From: Meiothermus sp.
Lineage (GTDB): Bacteria; Deinococcota; Deinococci; Deinococcales; Thermaceae
DNA length: 64,000 bases
Direction: 5' to 3'
NCBI RefSeq assembly: GCF_025060375.1
Contig: NZ_JANXCG010000012.1
Location: forward strand, 1 to 64,000
This document shows, piece after piece, positions 53,360 to 62,575 of the stretch (the stretch's first letter is position 1; every line of letters starts with the position of its first letter). The position numbers and the translations under genes are program-made. The notes beneath the pieces are model-generated. The model was not told the DNA's origin and searched no databases. It worked only from the letters and a program-made list of their open reading frames with translations.

Positions 53360-54319
53360 CTACCTGACCCGCACCCGTTCTCGCAGGGCCAGGGCCTCTA
53401 GCTCCTCCCGGGCGCTCGAGGCCGGCAGGAGGCGCAGGGCCCCCAGGGCAGCCTCCACCCGCGCCGCAATGGCGGCCTCCACTTGCTGGGCTACCCCCGA
53501 CTCCACCGCCAGGGTTCGCAGCCTGGGGATGTCCTCCGGCTGCCCCCCCCTGCGTTTGAGGATGGCCCCCACCTCCTCGGGGTAGCGCTCCAGGAGCCAT
53601 AGCGTGATGAGCGTAACCTTTCCCTCGCGTACATCGCCTCCAGCAGGCTTTCCCAGCACCTCTGGGCTGCCCATCAGGTCCAGGTAGTCGTCCCGCATCT
53701 GAAAGGCTTGGCCGTAAAGCCGCCCAAAGCGGGCCAGGGCTTCGCGGAGGTGGGGTGGGGCCTGGCCCAGCACCGCGGCGCCCTCGCAGGCTACCCGCAT
53801 CACCGAAGCGGTTTTCCCGTCGATAATGCGCTCGTAGTTTTCCAAGGAGTGCTCGCCCAGGGCGGCTATCTGGAACTGAAGCACCTCTGCTTCGGAAAGC
53901 TCCCGGGCTACCTCGGCGAACATGGCCACCAGCTCCATGCATCGGGTCTGGGCCAGCAGGGCCATCAGCCGGGAGAGCAGGTAGTCGCCCGAGAGCACCG
54001 AGACCGCGTTGCCGTACTTGCGAAAGGCAGCCTCCTTGCCCCGCCGGGTTTCCGCATCGTCCACGAGGTCATCGTGGAGGAGCGAGGCGGAGTGAAGCAG
54101 CTCCACCGCCAAGGCCAGCTCCATGGCGTGGGGTACCCCACCTAAGGCGCTGCTGCTCAGGAAGACCAGCCGGGGCCGAATCCGCTTGCCCCCCGCAGTC
54201 ACCAGGTCCTCCTCAATCAGGCGGATGAACTCCACCTCCGAGCGCACCACCTCCCTTAACTGGTCCTCAAAGGCGGCCATAAGGGTGGTGAGCTCGGGGG
54301 CGAGGTCTTTTATGCTCAT
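53360..54319 (-). CDS. Polyprenyl synthetase (trans-isoprenyl diphosphate synthase)
   Basis: GGKRIRPRLVFL; LLHDDLVDDAETRRG (first DDxxD); QMRDDYLDL (second). Confidence 0.93.
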   Translation of the reverse strand: MSIKDLAPELTTLMAAFEDQLREVVRSEVEFIRLIEEDLVTAGGKRIRPRLVFLSSSALGGVPHAMELALAVELLHSASLLHDDLVDDAETRRGKEAAFRKYGNAVSVLSGDYLLSRLMALLAQTRCMELVAMFAEVARELSEAEVLQFQIAALGEHSLENYERIIDGKTASVMRVACEGAAVLGQAPPHLREALARFGRLYGQAFQMRDDYLDLMGSPEVLGKPAGGDVREGKVTLITLWLLERYPEEVGAILKRRGGQPEDIPRLRTLAVESGVAQQVEAAIAARVEAALGALRLLPASSAREELEALALRERVRVR

Positions 54320-54378
54320 CCTGGGGGATTATAGCTCGGAAATACTCTAAGAAACAGGGTCCAGGCCAGCTTTCGGTC

Positions 54379-54777
54379 CTACGGGTTGATGATGACCTGG
54401 CCAGGCAGGGCTACCGTGCGCACCGTTCCGCTCAGGCTCTGGGCGGTGTATCCGGTGATGGCCAGGGTGCCCGGGTTGCTCGTAAAGGTAAGGGTCTTGG
54501 TGAGCTTGGGGCAGTCGTCGGGCTTGGTGGAAGGAGGGCACTCCGGCACCGCGGCCCCGATGCTGGCGGGGGGGGCCCCGCTCAGGTTGACCTGCAGCAA
54601 GGTGGCCGAGGGGCTTCCTGGGAGGGGCTGAATTTCAAAGACCACCTGGTACCCGCTGGCGGTGGGGCCAGCTGAGACTGGGTTGAAGCGCACCGTAGGG
54701 ATGCCCAGGTCGGCCACGAAGTTGCTGCAACCTGATAGGATGAAGGCAACCGCCATCAAGGCTATAGGCTTTCTCAT
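54379..54777 (-). CDS. Putative lipoprotein
   Basis: MRKPIALMAVAFILSGCSN lipobox; overlaps rex stop by ATGA. Confidence 0.65.
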   Translation of the reverse strand: MRKPIALMAVAFILSGCSNFVADLGIPTVRFNPVSAGPTASGYQVVFEIQPLPGSPSATLLQVNLSGAPPASIGAAVPECPPSTKPDDCPKLTKTLTFTSNPGTLAITGYTAQSLSGTVRTVALPGQVIINP

Positions 54778-55415
54778 CCAATCATCTCCTCTCGCCACTT
54801 TGGATTCAGCACAAAGAAGGAAAGCCTGCTTAGGCCAGCCAGAAAGTCCACGTTCTCCACCGCCACCTCCTTGGGTACCTCCAGGACCGCTGGGGCGAAG
54901 TTGAGGATGCCCTTGATTCCCGACTCTACCAGGCGGTTGGCCACCGCTTGGGCCGAGTCTGCGGGAACCGCCAGGAGGCCAAAGTCTATGCGCCGCTCGG
55001 CAACCGCTCGGGGCAGGTTTTCCACGCTCTCCACGGAGAGGCCGTGAAAGCTCAGGCCGAACTTGGCTGGGTCGCGGTCAAATAGGCCCCGCAGCTCGAA
55101 TATCTCGCTGAAACCTGGGTAGTCGGCGATGGCCTGGCCCAGCCGGCCCATCCCCACGATGCATAGGCCCCAGCGGCGGTTGAGGCCTAGAATTTGGCGC
55201 AGCTCGCGGCGCAGCACCTGGACGGTGTAGCCAACCCCCCGGGTACCGTAGCTGCCGAAGTAGGAGAGGTCTTTGCGCACCTGGAAGGCGGTGACCTGGG
55301 CTTCCTCTGCGAGCTGCTCAGAGGAAGTCCGGTGGATGCCGCGGGCCTCTAGGTCTTCCAGAATACGCAGATAGGTGACCAGACGGGAGATCGCGGCGCT
55401 GGGCACTTTAGCCAT
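54774..55415 (-). CDS. rex: Redox-sensing transcriptional repressor Rex
   Basis: AISRLVTYLRILEDLEARGIHRTSSEQLAEEAQVTAFQVRKDLSYFGSYGTRGVGYTV; CIVGMGRLGQAIADY. Confidence 0.96.
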   Translation of the reverse strand: MAKVPSAAISRLVTYLRILEDLEARGIHRTSSEQLAEEAQVTAFQVRKDLSYFGSYGTRGVGYTVQVLRRELRQILGLNRRWGLCIVGMGRLGQAIADYPGFSEIFELRGLFDRDPAKFGLSFHGLSVESVENLPRAVAERRIDFGLLAVPADSAQAVANRLVESGIKGILNFAPAVLEVPKEVAVENVDFLAGLSRLSFFVLNPKWREEMIG

Positions 55416-55434
55416 GGGAGACACCTCTGTGCAT

Positions 55435-56262
55435 CTAGCGAACCTCCAGAACCTCGAGCCCCTGCTCCCGCAGCGCGGCGGCAGCGGGGCCCGGGTCAGC
55501 AAAGGGGCCCACCCGCACCTTGATCAGACCCCCCTCTTCCAGCAAGACCACCGGGTACCCGGCCTTTCGCACAGCGTCAACGACCGGCTGGGCGCTCTTG
55601 GCGTTGCGGAAGGCCCCTACCTGGAGGTAGCGGGGAGGGGATGACTGGGGGGCCTGACGGGTAATGCGCGGCCCGTGGGCGCTTAGGGTGCTGGCAACGG
55701 TTTGGGCCCGGTTCTGGCTGGCGTAGGGGCCCACCCAGACCCGGGTTAGGTTGTCCGACTCCTCGAGCCGGGCGGGGTAGCCCTGGCTGCGGAGCCCAGA
55801 GGCCAGCCGCAGGGCGTTCTCGGGGTTGCTGAAGGCCCCCACGACCACCCACCAGCTCCCCCCTGGGTCGGCCGCCAGGCTGGGGCGGCGGGCCTGGGGC
55901 GGGGTGGCTGGGGGTGGGGGAGGTGCTGAGGAAGTTTTGGGGGACTCCAATGGGGTAGACCTGCTCACCTGCGGGGGGGCCGGTACGGGCTTGATGGGCT
56001 CGGGCTGGGGGATGGGTTGTACGGTCACCACCGGTTCGCTCTGCGGCTTTTCCGCTGGGGCTGGCGGGGTGGGATTGGGCGGCGAGACCGGCTGGACCGG
56101 GGCGGCCTGCGGCACGGTGGGCTGGGGCTGGGATGCTGAGGGGGAGGGCTGCTGACCCGCGAAGGGGTTCACCCCGGTCAGGAAGAGCACCACCCCGGCC
56201 ATGATGAGGGCTACCAGGAGGAAAATCAGCGCGTCAAGCCAGTTTGTGCGAAGCCAACCCAT
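55435..56262 (-). CDS. SPOR-domain membrane protein with Pro-rich linker
   Basis: N-terminal TM, long Pro/Ala linker, two SPOR-like repeats (WWVVVGAFSNPENALRLASGLRSQGYPARL; RYLQVGAFRNAKSAQPVVDAVRKAGYPVVL). Confidence 0.88.
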   Translation of the reverse strand: MGWLRTNWLDALIFLLVALIMAGVVLFLTGVNPFAGQQPSPSASQPQPTVPQAAPVQPVSPPNPTPPAPAEKPQSEPVVTVQPIPQPEPIKPVPAPPQVSRSTPLESPKTSSAPPPPPATPPQARRPSLAADPGGSWWVVVGAFSNPENALRLASGLRSQGYPARLEESDNLTRVWVGPYASQNRAQTVASTLSAHGPRITRQAPQSSPPRYLQVGAFRNAKSAQPVVDAVRKAGYPVVLLEEGGLIKVRVGPFADPGPAAAALREQGLEVLEVR

Positions 56263-56264
56263 GG

Positions 56265-57701
56265 TTACCGTAGGAGTTCGCGAGCGGGGCCGTAGCCCAG
56301 CTCGGCGGAGCGCTGCCAGGCCCGGCGGGCCTCTGCGGCGCGCCCCAAGGAACGCAGCGCCAGGCCCAGGTTGTACCAGGCTACCGGGTTGCGGTTGTCC
56401 AAGGCCACCGCTTGGGAGAGCACCCGCTCGGCGTCGGAGTAGCGGCCCGCTGAGTAGAGGGCAGCGCCTAGGTTGGCCGCGGTAGCGGCGCTGGGGGCCA
56501 GGCTTTGGGCTCGCTCGAGCGAGGCCGCGGCGGCGGCATAGTCCTTCAGGTTGAACTGGGAGACCCCTAGAAGGAACCAGGCCTCAGCGTTGTCGGGTTT
56601 TTGTTGGGTGAGCTGGGAGAGCAGCTCCACCGCTTCGTTGTAGCGGCGCAAGGTATAGGCCGACTTTCCCTGGAGGAAGAGGGCCTCGAGCCGCTCGTTG
56701 CCCTGGCCGAGGCGGGCGGCCATGGCGGCAAAGCGCCCCGCTTCGGCGGCCCGGCCCAACCGGTCGTAGGCGGTGGCCAGACCTAGCAGAATCTTGGGTT
56801 CCTCGGGGTTTTGCGCGTAGGCGTTTTGGAAAGATTCCAACGCACCCCTCGCGTTGCCCTCCCGTAGCTGGGCTACCCCCAGGTTGTAGTGGGCGGCCCA
56901 AAGCTTGGGGTCAAGGCGCACCGCTTCCTGCAGTGAGGCGGTCTGCTCCCGTCCCTGCTGCAAGGTGGACTTTTTCAGGAGGAGCTGGGCCCGGGTGCTG
57001 TTGTCCTGGGCAGCTTCCAGCCCTCGGTCGATCTCCCGCAGGGCCCGCTGGGGAAGGCCTTGGGCTACGTAGATGTCGGCTATCTGGGAAACCGCTTGCA
57101 CATTGCTGGGTTCGCGGCTGACTATCTGGTAGAGCACCGGAAGGGCCTCTAGGGGTTTTCCAGCCCGTACCAGGCTGTCGGCCAGCAGCGAGGTCAGCTC
57201 GGGGTCGCCGGGTAGCTTTTCCAGACCTTTTCGGGCCGCGTTGGCGGCAGCTTCGTGCTGCCCCTGGCCTCGCAAGGCCTTTACCTGGCCCACATAGGCC
57301 GGCTTGAGATCAGCGGGGCCCAGATTAGCCCTTTCCCCCACCTCAACCGCCTTGGCGAAGGCCTCGGCGGCTTCAGCGGCCTGGCCCTGCCGGTCGCGCA
57401 CCACCCCTAGATTGAACCAGCCCTCAAAGCGGTTGGGGTCCAGCACGGTGAGCTGGGTGAACTCAAAGGCTGCGCCCCGCAGGTCGCCTAGCCGGTAAAG
57501 GGCTAGGCCCAACCCAAAGTGGGCGCTGTAGTTGGTGAAATCGCGGGCGATGACCGCCTCAAAGCCCCGCACGGCCTCGTTCAGCCGCCCGGCCTCGAGG
57601 GCGGCCTGGGCCTGTTGCAGGGTTTGCTGGGTTGCGGCCTGGTTTTGCTGTGCTGAGCCCAGCGAGAGAACCACAAGCGCCGCGCACAAAAGGTGTCTCA
57701 T
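56265..57701 (-). CDS. Secreted TPR-repeat protein
   Basis: Signal peptide MRHLLCAALVVLSLGSAQQ; many TPR motifs (e.g. AEAWFLLGVSQFNLKDYAAAAASLERAQSLAP). Confidence 0.92.
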   Translation of the reverse strand: MRHLLCAALVVLSLGSAQQNQAATQQTLQQAQAALEAGRLNEAVRGFEAVIARDFTNYSAHFGLGLALYRLGDLRGAAFEFTQLTVLDPNRFEGWFNLGVVRDRQGQAAEAAEAFAKAVEVGERANLGPADLKPAYVGQVKALRGQGQHEAAANAARKGLEKLPGDPELTSLLADSLVRAGKPLEALPVLYQIVSREPSNVQAVSQIADIYVAQGLPQRALREIDRGLEAAQDNSTRAQLLLKKSTLQQGREQTASLQEAVRLDPKLWAAHYNLGVAQLREGNARGALESFQNAYAQNPEEPKILLGLATAYDRLGRAAEAGRFAAMAARLGQGNERLEALFLQGKSAYTLRRYNEAVELLSQLTQQKPDNAEAWFLLGVSQFNLKDYAAAAASLERAQSLAPSAATAANLGAALYSAGRYSDAERVLSQAVALDNRNPVAWYNLGLALRSLGRAAEARRAWQRSAELGYGPARELLR

Positions 57702-57950
57702 AGCCTCTCCCTTAGACTAACCATTGTGGTCCATTCTAGCATGTGAAGCCTGCGCACAAGCGGAAAACGCACCCTGGACTGGAACCCACCGGGTGGAAGG
57801 GCTAGCGGCTGCTTTGCTGTGGGGTTGAGGTGTTGTCGCCCACGGGCCGTTGTGCTCCCGGGCGTAGGTGGGGTGGCAATGGCGGCGCCCTGGGTATGGG
57901 GACGCGGTCGCAGGGCGAGAATGAGGACTTTTCGCCAACCTCGCTCAGGG

Positions 57951-57979
57951 TTGACTTTTGCTGCTCTCCAAAGCAAAAT
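57951..57979 (+). promoter_or_regulatory. Candidate promoter for tRNA-Trp (TTGACT-N17-CAAAAT)
   Basis: Hexamers with 17-nt spacing ~55 bp before tRNA. Confidence 0.45.
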
Positions 57980-58035
57980 GGGGGCTACGGGGCGCTGTGG
58001 TACCCCGAAAAATTCCGATGGGAAAGCCAAAACAG

Positions 58036-58112
58036 GGGCCGTTAGCTCAGCCTGGTAGAGCGTCCGTCTCCAAAACGGAAAGTCGGAGGTTCGAATCCTT
58101 CACGGCCCGCCA
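58036..58112 (+). tRNA. tRNA-Trp (anticodon CCA), CCA end encoded
   Basis: GGGCCGT...ACGGCCC 7-bp acceptor stem, anticodon stem TCCGT/ACGGA with loop CTCCAAA, GGTTCGAATCC T-arm, GCCA end. Confidence 0.96.
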
Positions 58113-58116
58113 GCAG

Positions 58117-58140
58117 GCCCCGGCGAAGCCCGGGGCTCTT
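58117..58140 (+). terminator. Terminator downstream of tRNA-Trp
   Basis: GCCCCGG-CGAAGC-CCGGGGC-TCTT. Confidence 0.6.
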
Positions 58141-58169
58141 CTCCTGGAAGGGCCTGCTATCCTAGGGTT

Positions 58170-58388
58170 ATGGCCCGGGGTCTTTTGTTGCTGGTGGTTC
58201 TCTGGCTGGTGGCCGTAGGGGGTTTTTCGCTCCTCCGCCGGGTTCCAAAGACCTCGCCCTTGTGGGCCCTGCGCGATTTTTTCTGGTTGCTGTTGCTGGC
58301 TAGCAGCAGCGTGTTGTTGCTGGGGCTTGTTGCCTTGGCGGCGGGGCTTATCAGCTTGCAAAACAGCCCGTTTGTTCCGGAACACTAG
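58170..58388 (+). CDS. Small hypothetical membrane protein
   Basis: 72 aa with two hydrophobic segments. Confidence 0.5.
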   Translation: MARGLLLLVVLWLVAVGGFSLLRRVPKTSPLWALRDFFWLLLLASSSVLLLGLVALAAGLISLQNSPFVPEH

Positions 58389-58390
58389 CC

Positions 58391-59308
58391 ATGCGGGTTG
58401 CGGTCTTGGCGGACATTCACGGGAATTTACCGGCTTTGGAGGCGGTTTTGGCTGACCTGCGCCAGGTGCAGCCGGAAATGGTTATCGTAAACGGCGACCT
58501 GGTCAACCGTGGGCCGGCAAGCCGTGAGGTAGTGGAGCGTCTGCTGCACCTGAGCACTTCCCAGGAGGGGAGGGCGCTAGCTCCCAGAGGGCTTTACTTC
58601 ACCCTGGGCAACCACGACGATCTGTTGGTGCGCTGGGCCCGGTGCGACCCCTCTATCGCCGAGCTATACCAAGATCCCCTCTTTGCCCCGGCGGCCTGGT
58701 CGGTGGGTCGGCTTTCCCAGGAGCACCTGGACTGGCTGGCTGGGTTGCCCTACCAGGTGGTGGTGGACGGGGTGGGGGTGTTCTGCCTGGGGCAGGCTGG
58801 GGGGGTGGGCCAGCCGGTAACGCTGCGGGTAACCCATGGCTCACCCCGGCACTACCGCGAGGGCTATGACGAGCACGCCTTGGGGGTACTTGGGGAGATT
58901 GAGGACCGCTACCCAGCCCGGCTGTTGGTGGGTTCCCACACCCACCGCCCGTTCATGGGTAGGCTCGAGCGGACCCTGGTGCTCAACAGCGGGGCGGTGG
59001 GCTCGCCCTTCAACGGCGACGCCCGGGCTCAGTATGTGGTGGTGGAGTTGGGGGAGAACCACCTGCGGGTGGAGTTTCGCCAGGTTCCCTACGACCTGGA
59101 GGCTGCCCTACGGGCCTTCTACGACTCGGGGTTGATGGAGGAGGGAGGGCTTGGGGCGGAGATCTTCTACCAGGAAACCCGCACAGCCCGCTCCTTGCTG
59201 ATGAACTTTTGGCACTGGGCCGAGGCTGAGGGGCGGCCCCGCGACTGGGAGGCCTGGTGGGCGTACCGGGCTGCCCACCCCGAGCGTTTTCTGCCCCCTT
59301 TGCGGTAG
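58391..59308 (+). CDS. Metallophosphoesterase (YfcE/DR1281-like)
   Basis: MRVAVLADIHGNLPALEAVLADL; VNGDLVNRGP; LGNHDD; VGSHTHRPF. Confidence 0.93.
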   Translation: MRVAVLADIHGNLPALEAVLADLRQVQPEMVIVNGDLVNRGPASREVVERLLHLSTSQEGRALAPRGLYFTLGNHDDLLVRWARCDPSIAELYQDPLFAPAAWSVGRLSQEHLDWLAGLPYQVVVDGVGVFCLGQAGGVGQPVTLRVTHGSPRHYREGYDEHALGVLGEIEDRYPARLLVGSHTHRPFMGRLERTLVLNSGAVGSPFNGDARAQYVVVELGENHLRVEFRQVPYDLEAALRAFYDSGLMEEGGLGAEIFYQETRTARSLLMNFWHWAEAEGRPRDWEAWWAYRAAHPERFLPPLR

Positions 59309-59317
59309 GCTTAGGCC

Positions 59318-59881
59318 ATGCCTTCTCCGGAGCGAGTCCGGGATTTTGTGGTGGCGGCCCACGGCGACCTGGAGGGGGTCCGCCGGATGTTGGAGGAAGA
59401 GCCCGAGCTTTTGCATCAGGCCCACGAGTGGGGGCCGGGCGACCGCGAGACAGCCATCCAGGCTGCGGCTCACACTGGCCAGCGGGCTATTGCAGAGTAC
59501 CTGCTGGCCAAGGGGGCCCTGCTGGAGGTCCCTACCGCGGCCATGCTGGGGGATGTGCCCCAGGTGGAGCGGATGCTCTCTCAAGACCCGGGGCTGGTCC
59601 GGTGCAGGGGGGCCCACGGCATTCCTCTTCTGCCCCACGCGGCGCTTTCGGGGAGGCCGGAGATGCTGGCCCTGGTCTGGGCCAGGGGGGCTCGGGAGGG
59701 GGTGGAGCAGGCGTTGCGCCTGGCCGTCTTGGGCAATCGGGTGGAGGCGGTGCGCTGGCTTCTGGAAAAGGCCGCGCCCGAGCTGGGGAGCAGCCCAGGC
59801 GGAAGGACCCTCCTCGAGCGGGCCGTTGAGCTGGGGCACCAGGAGATTGTGGCCCTGCTGAAGGCTCGCCTGGAGCCCTAG
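59318..59881 (+). CDS. Ankyrin-repeat protein
   Basis: FVVAAHGDLEGVRRMLEEEPELLHQ; ETAIQAAAHTGQRAIAEYLLAKGA. Confidence 0.85.
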   Translation: MPSPERVRDFVVAAHGDLEGVRRMLEEEPELLHQAHEWGPGDRETAIQAAAHTGQRAIAEYLLAKGALLEVPTAAMLGDVPQVERMLSQDPGLVRCRGAHGIPLLPHAALSGRPEMLALVWARGAREGVEQALRLAVLGNRVEAVRWLLEKAAPELGSSPGGRTLLERAVELGHQEIVALLKARLEP

Positions 59882-59898
59882 GCAGTATGCTTTTCGGT

Positions 59899-60306
59899 AT
59901 GAGCCCCCCAGAGCTTCGGGCGTTGCTCCAATCGGCCCGCACCGTGGCGGTGCTGGGCGCCCATCCCAACCCGGTCAAGCCAGCCCACTACGTCCCCGCG
60001 TACCTCAAGGAGAGGGGCTACGAGCTGTTGCCGGTAAACCCCGCTTATGCCGGGCAGGTCCTTTGGGGGCGGGAGGTGGTGGGGTGCCTGGATGAGCTGG
60101 AAGGGCCAGTGGACATCCTGAACGTCTTCCGTCGAAGCGAGGTGCTGTTGGGCCACCTCGAGGAGGTTCTTCGGCTGCGGCCTGGGTTGGTTTGGTTGCA
60201 GTCGGGCATTCGGAACCAGGTGTTTGCCCAGCGGCTCGAGCAGGCTGGGATTCCCGTGGTACAGGACAGATGCTTGATGGTGGAGCATCGGCGGCTTCTG
60301 GGCTAG
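59899..60306 (+). CDS. CoA-binding domain protein (YccU-like)
   Basis: RTVAVLGAHPNPVKPAHYVPAYLKERGYELLPVNP; VWLQSGIRN. Confidence 0.9.
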   Translation: MSPPELRALLQSARTVAVLGAHPNPVKPAHYVPAYLKERGYELLPVNPAYAGQVLWGREVVGCLDELEGPVDILNVFRRSEVLLGHLEEVLRLRPGLVWLQSGIRNQVFAQRLEQAGIPVVQDRCLMVEHRRLLG

Positions 60307-61250
60307 AGAAGTCCCTTCTGGACTGGTACCGGCGGTACCAGCGGCCCCTCCCTTGGCGGGGCGAGCACGACCCTTACCGCATTCTGCTGGCAGAGGTCCT
60401 CTTGCAGCAGACCCGGGTAGCCCAGGCCATTCCCTACTACCACCGCTTCTTGGAGCGTTTTCCCACCCTGGAGGCCCTGGGCCGGGCTCCCTTGGAGGAG
60501 GTGCTGCGGGTCTGGCAAGGGTGTGGCTACTACACCCGGGCCCGCAACCTGCACCGCCTGGCCCGGCAGACCAGCGCACTGCCCCCTACCTACGCCGGGC
60601 TTCGGGAGCTGCCCGGGCTAGGCCCCTACACCGCGGCGGCGGTGGCCTCCATTGCCTTCGGGGAGGCTGTGGCCGCGGTGGACGGGAACGTGCGCCGGGT
60701 CCTCTCCCGCCTGCACGCGTGGGAAGACCCCTCTCCCAAGCGCCTTCAGCAGTCCGCCCAGGGGCTTTTGGAGGGGGCGCTTGGCTATGGCTCTCCGGGG
60801 GAGTGGAACCAGGCTTTGATGGAGCTGGGGGCCACGGTCTGCACCCCCAGGAGGCCGGCTTGCTCCCGCTGCCCTCTGGAGCGGTTTTGTCGGGGCAAAG
60901 GCCAGCCGGAACGGTACCCTCTGCCCAAGAGCCGCAGGCCGAAGCCCATCGAGCTCACCGCGCTGATTCTGGGAGGGCCGATGGGGGTTTACCTGGAGCC
61001 CCGCTCAGGAGGGGTTCTGGGGGGGCTTTGGGGGGTGCCGATGGAGGAGGGGCCTGGGGGCTTGGAGCGGCTCTTGAAGCGCTTTGGCCTTGAGGAAGCT
61101 CGCTTTGTGGGGCGCTTGCGCCACGACTTCACCCACCGCAGGCTCCAGGTCTGGGTCTACCAAGCCCCATGGGCGAGGGTGGAGGACCCCAGGCGGCGGC
61201 CCCTCTCCCGCTTGGACCAGAAGATTCTGTCCCTGCTGGACACCGCCTAG
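60270..61250 (+). CDS. mutY: A/G-specific adenine glycosylase
   Basis: LPWRGEHDPYRILLAEVLLQQTRVAQAI; HhH ELPGLGPYTAAAVASIAFGEAVAAVDGNVRRVLSR; Fe-S Cys cluster. Confidence 0.95.
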   Translation: MLDGGASAASGLEKSLLDWYRRYQRPLPWRGEHDPYRILLAEVLLQQTRVAQAIPYYHRFLERFPTLEALGRAPLEEVLRVWQGCGYYTRARNLHRLARQTSALPPTYAGLRELPGLGPYTAAAVASIAFGEAVAAVDGNVRRVLSRLHAWEDPSPKRLQQSAQGLLEGALGYGSPGEWNQALMELGATVCTPRRPACSRCPLERFCRGKGQPERYPLPKSRRPKPIELTALILGGPMGVYLEPRSGGVLGGLWGVPMEEGPGGLERLLKRFGLEEARFVGRLRHDFTHRRLQVWVYQAPWARVEDPRRRPLSRLDQKILSLLDTA

Positions 61251-61960
61251 AGGAGCTTTGCCAGCCGCATCCCCTCCTCCACCATCTGAGCGTAACTTCC
61301 CCTGCCCAGCACGCACAGCCCTACCCCATAGAGCCCCTCTACCCGGGGGAGGCGGAAGGTATGGGCCTCCCACTCCCCAGGAGCAAAGACCTGGTACTCC
61401 ACCCGGTAGCCTGGGGTTCCCTCCTGGGGGGCTACTTCGGCGGTCTGCGGGGCGAAGCGGAAGCCCAGTTCCTGTAGGTGCAGGTACAGGTCGGGGTAGG
61501 CCGCTTCCGAAAGCCGGCCAGCCTCCTCCACCACGTTGCCGATGTAGAGCTTGGGGGAGAGAAAGCTACCCACGGCCAGCACCACCTTTGGAGCAGTTTT
61601 CCTAGGGCCCTCCCAGCTTTCTATCCCCACCACCCGCCAGCCCTCTAGCAACAGCCGGGTGGCCGAGAGCTGGAGCAGGTGAATCTTGGGGTGGTTTTCC
61701 AGGCGGTACTTGGCCTGGCTGTGTAGGGCCCAGCCCCTTTGGCTCAGGGGCCCCACCTCAGCCAGCAGGGAGCCCTTGGGGTAGGGGGGCTGGACGGGGG
61801 TAAAGGGCAGGTAGACCGAGTCTAGGCTGGTGGTCGCCAGCCCCACCTTGACGCCTCTGTTGGCCAGCGCATAAGCGGCCTCGGCGCCCGAAAACCCCCC
61901 TCCCACGATGAGCACCTCGTAGTCCACGGGGACATCATAGCGGTGCTCCGAGCTGTACAC
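61247..61960 (-). CDS. Short MnmG/GidA-related FAD-binding protein
   Basis: YEVLIVGGGFSGAEAAYALANRGVKVGLAT; VVLAVGSFLSPKLYIGNVVEEAGRLSEAAYPDLYLHL; only ~237 aa. Confidence 0.8.
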   Translation of the reverse strand: MYSSEHRYDVPVDYEVLIVGGGFSGAEAAYALANRGVKVGLATTSLDSVYLPFTPVQPPYPKGSLLAEVGPLSQRGWALHSQAKYRLENHPKIHLLQLSATRLLLEGWRVVGIESWEGPRKTAPKVVLAVGSFLSPKLYIGNVVEEAGRLSEAAYPDLYLHLQELGFRFAPQTAEVAPQEGTPGYRVEYQVFAPGEWEAHTFRLPRVEGLYGVGLCVLGRGSYAQMVEEGMRLAKLL

Positions 61961-62513
61961 TTCGGTTTACCAAGGGAAGCCACCCTCTGTCGTGGGTAGC
62001 GATGACCACCCCGCCTCGGGAACGGGCCTCCTGGACCATCCCCTCCAGCAAGCCACGCCCTTCGGTGTCCAGCGCCGTTTCTGGTTCATCCAGCAACCAT
62101 ATCTCAGGGCCCAGAAGGGCCAGCCGGGCCAGGGCCAGGCGCTTTCTCATGCCGCTGCTGTAGCCAAGCAGGGGTTTGTGGGGGGGAAGCCCCACGCGCT
62201 CGAGGGCCGTGCGGACCCGATGGGGGTCTGCCCTGCGCCCCTCCATACGGAGGGCGTAGAGCAGGTTTTCCAGCCCGCTAAGGTGTCGATAGAAGGCTGG
62301 GGGATTGCTCAGGAAACCCACCCGGCCCCGCACCTCCAGGCTTCCCGAGGTGGGGCGCACCAGCCCGGCCAGCATCCGAAGGAGGGTGGTTTTACCCGCT
62401 CCGTTGGGGCCCAGAAGGGCCACCGTCTCCCCTTCTGCTAGCTGGAAGTCCAAATTGCGCAGCACCCAGTCGCGCCCGTAGCGTTTGGAGAGGCCCTTCG
62501 CCAAGACAAGCAT
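61935..62513 (-). CDS. ABC transporter ATP-binding protein (CcmA-like)
   Basis: LLGPNGAGKTTLLRMLAGLVRPTSGSLEV; YSSGMRKRLALARLALLGPEIWLLDEPETALD. Confidence 0.85.
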   Translation of the reverse strand: MLVLAKGLSKRYGRDWVLRNLDFQLAEGETVALLGPNGAGKTTLLRMLAGLVRPTSGSLEVRGRVGFLSNPPAFYRHLSGLENLLYALRMEGRRADPHRVRTALERVGLPPHKPLLGYSSGMRKRLALARLALLGPEIWLLDEPETALDTEGRGLLEGMVQEARSRGGVVIATHDRGWLPLVNRSVQLGAPL

Positions 62514-62575
62514 CCTCTACCATCATAGGCCAGCAGGCCTGGCCTGCCTCAGGTGGGGTGGTGTAGGCTCGAGCC

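Noticed and set aside
59318-59881. Ankyrin protein next to a metallophosphoesterase as a toxin-antitoxin or defence pair
   Set aside because: Both are common stand-alone families, no toxin domain or defence context; simple co-directional neighbours.
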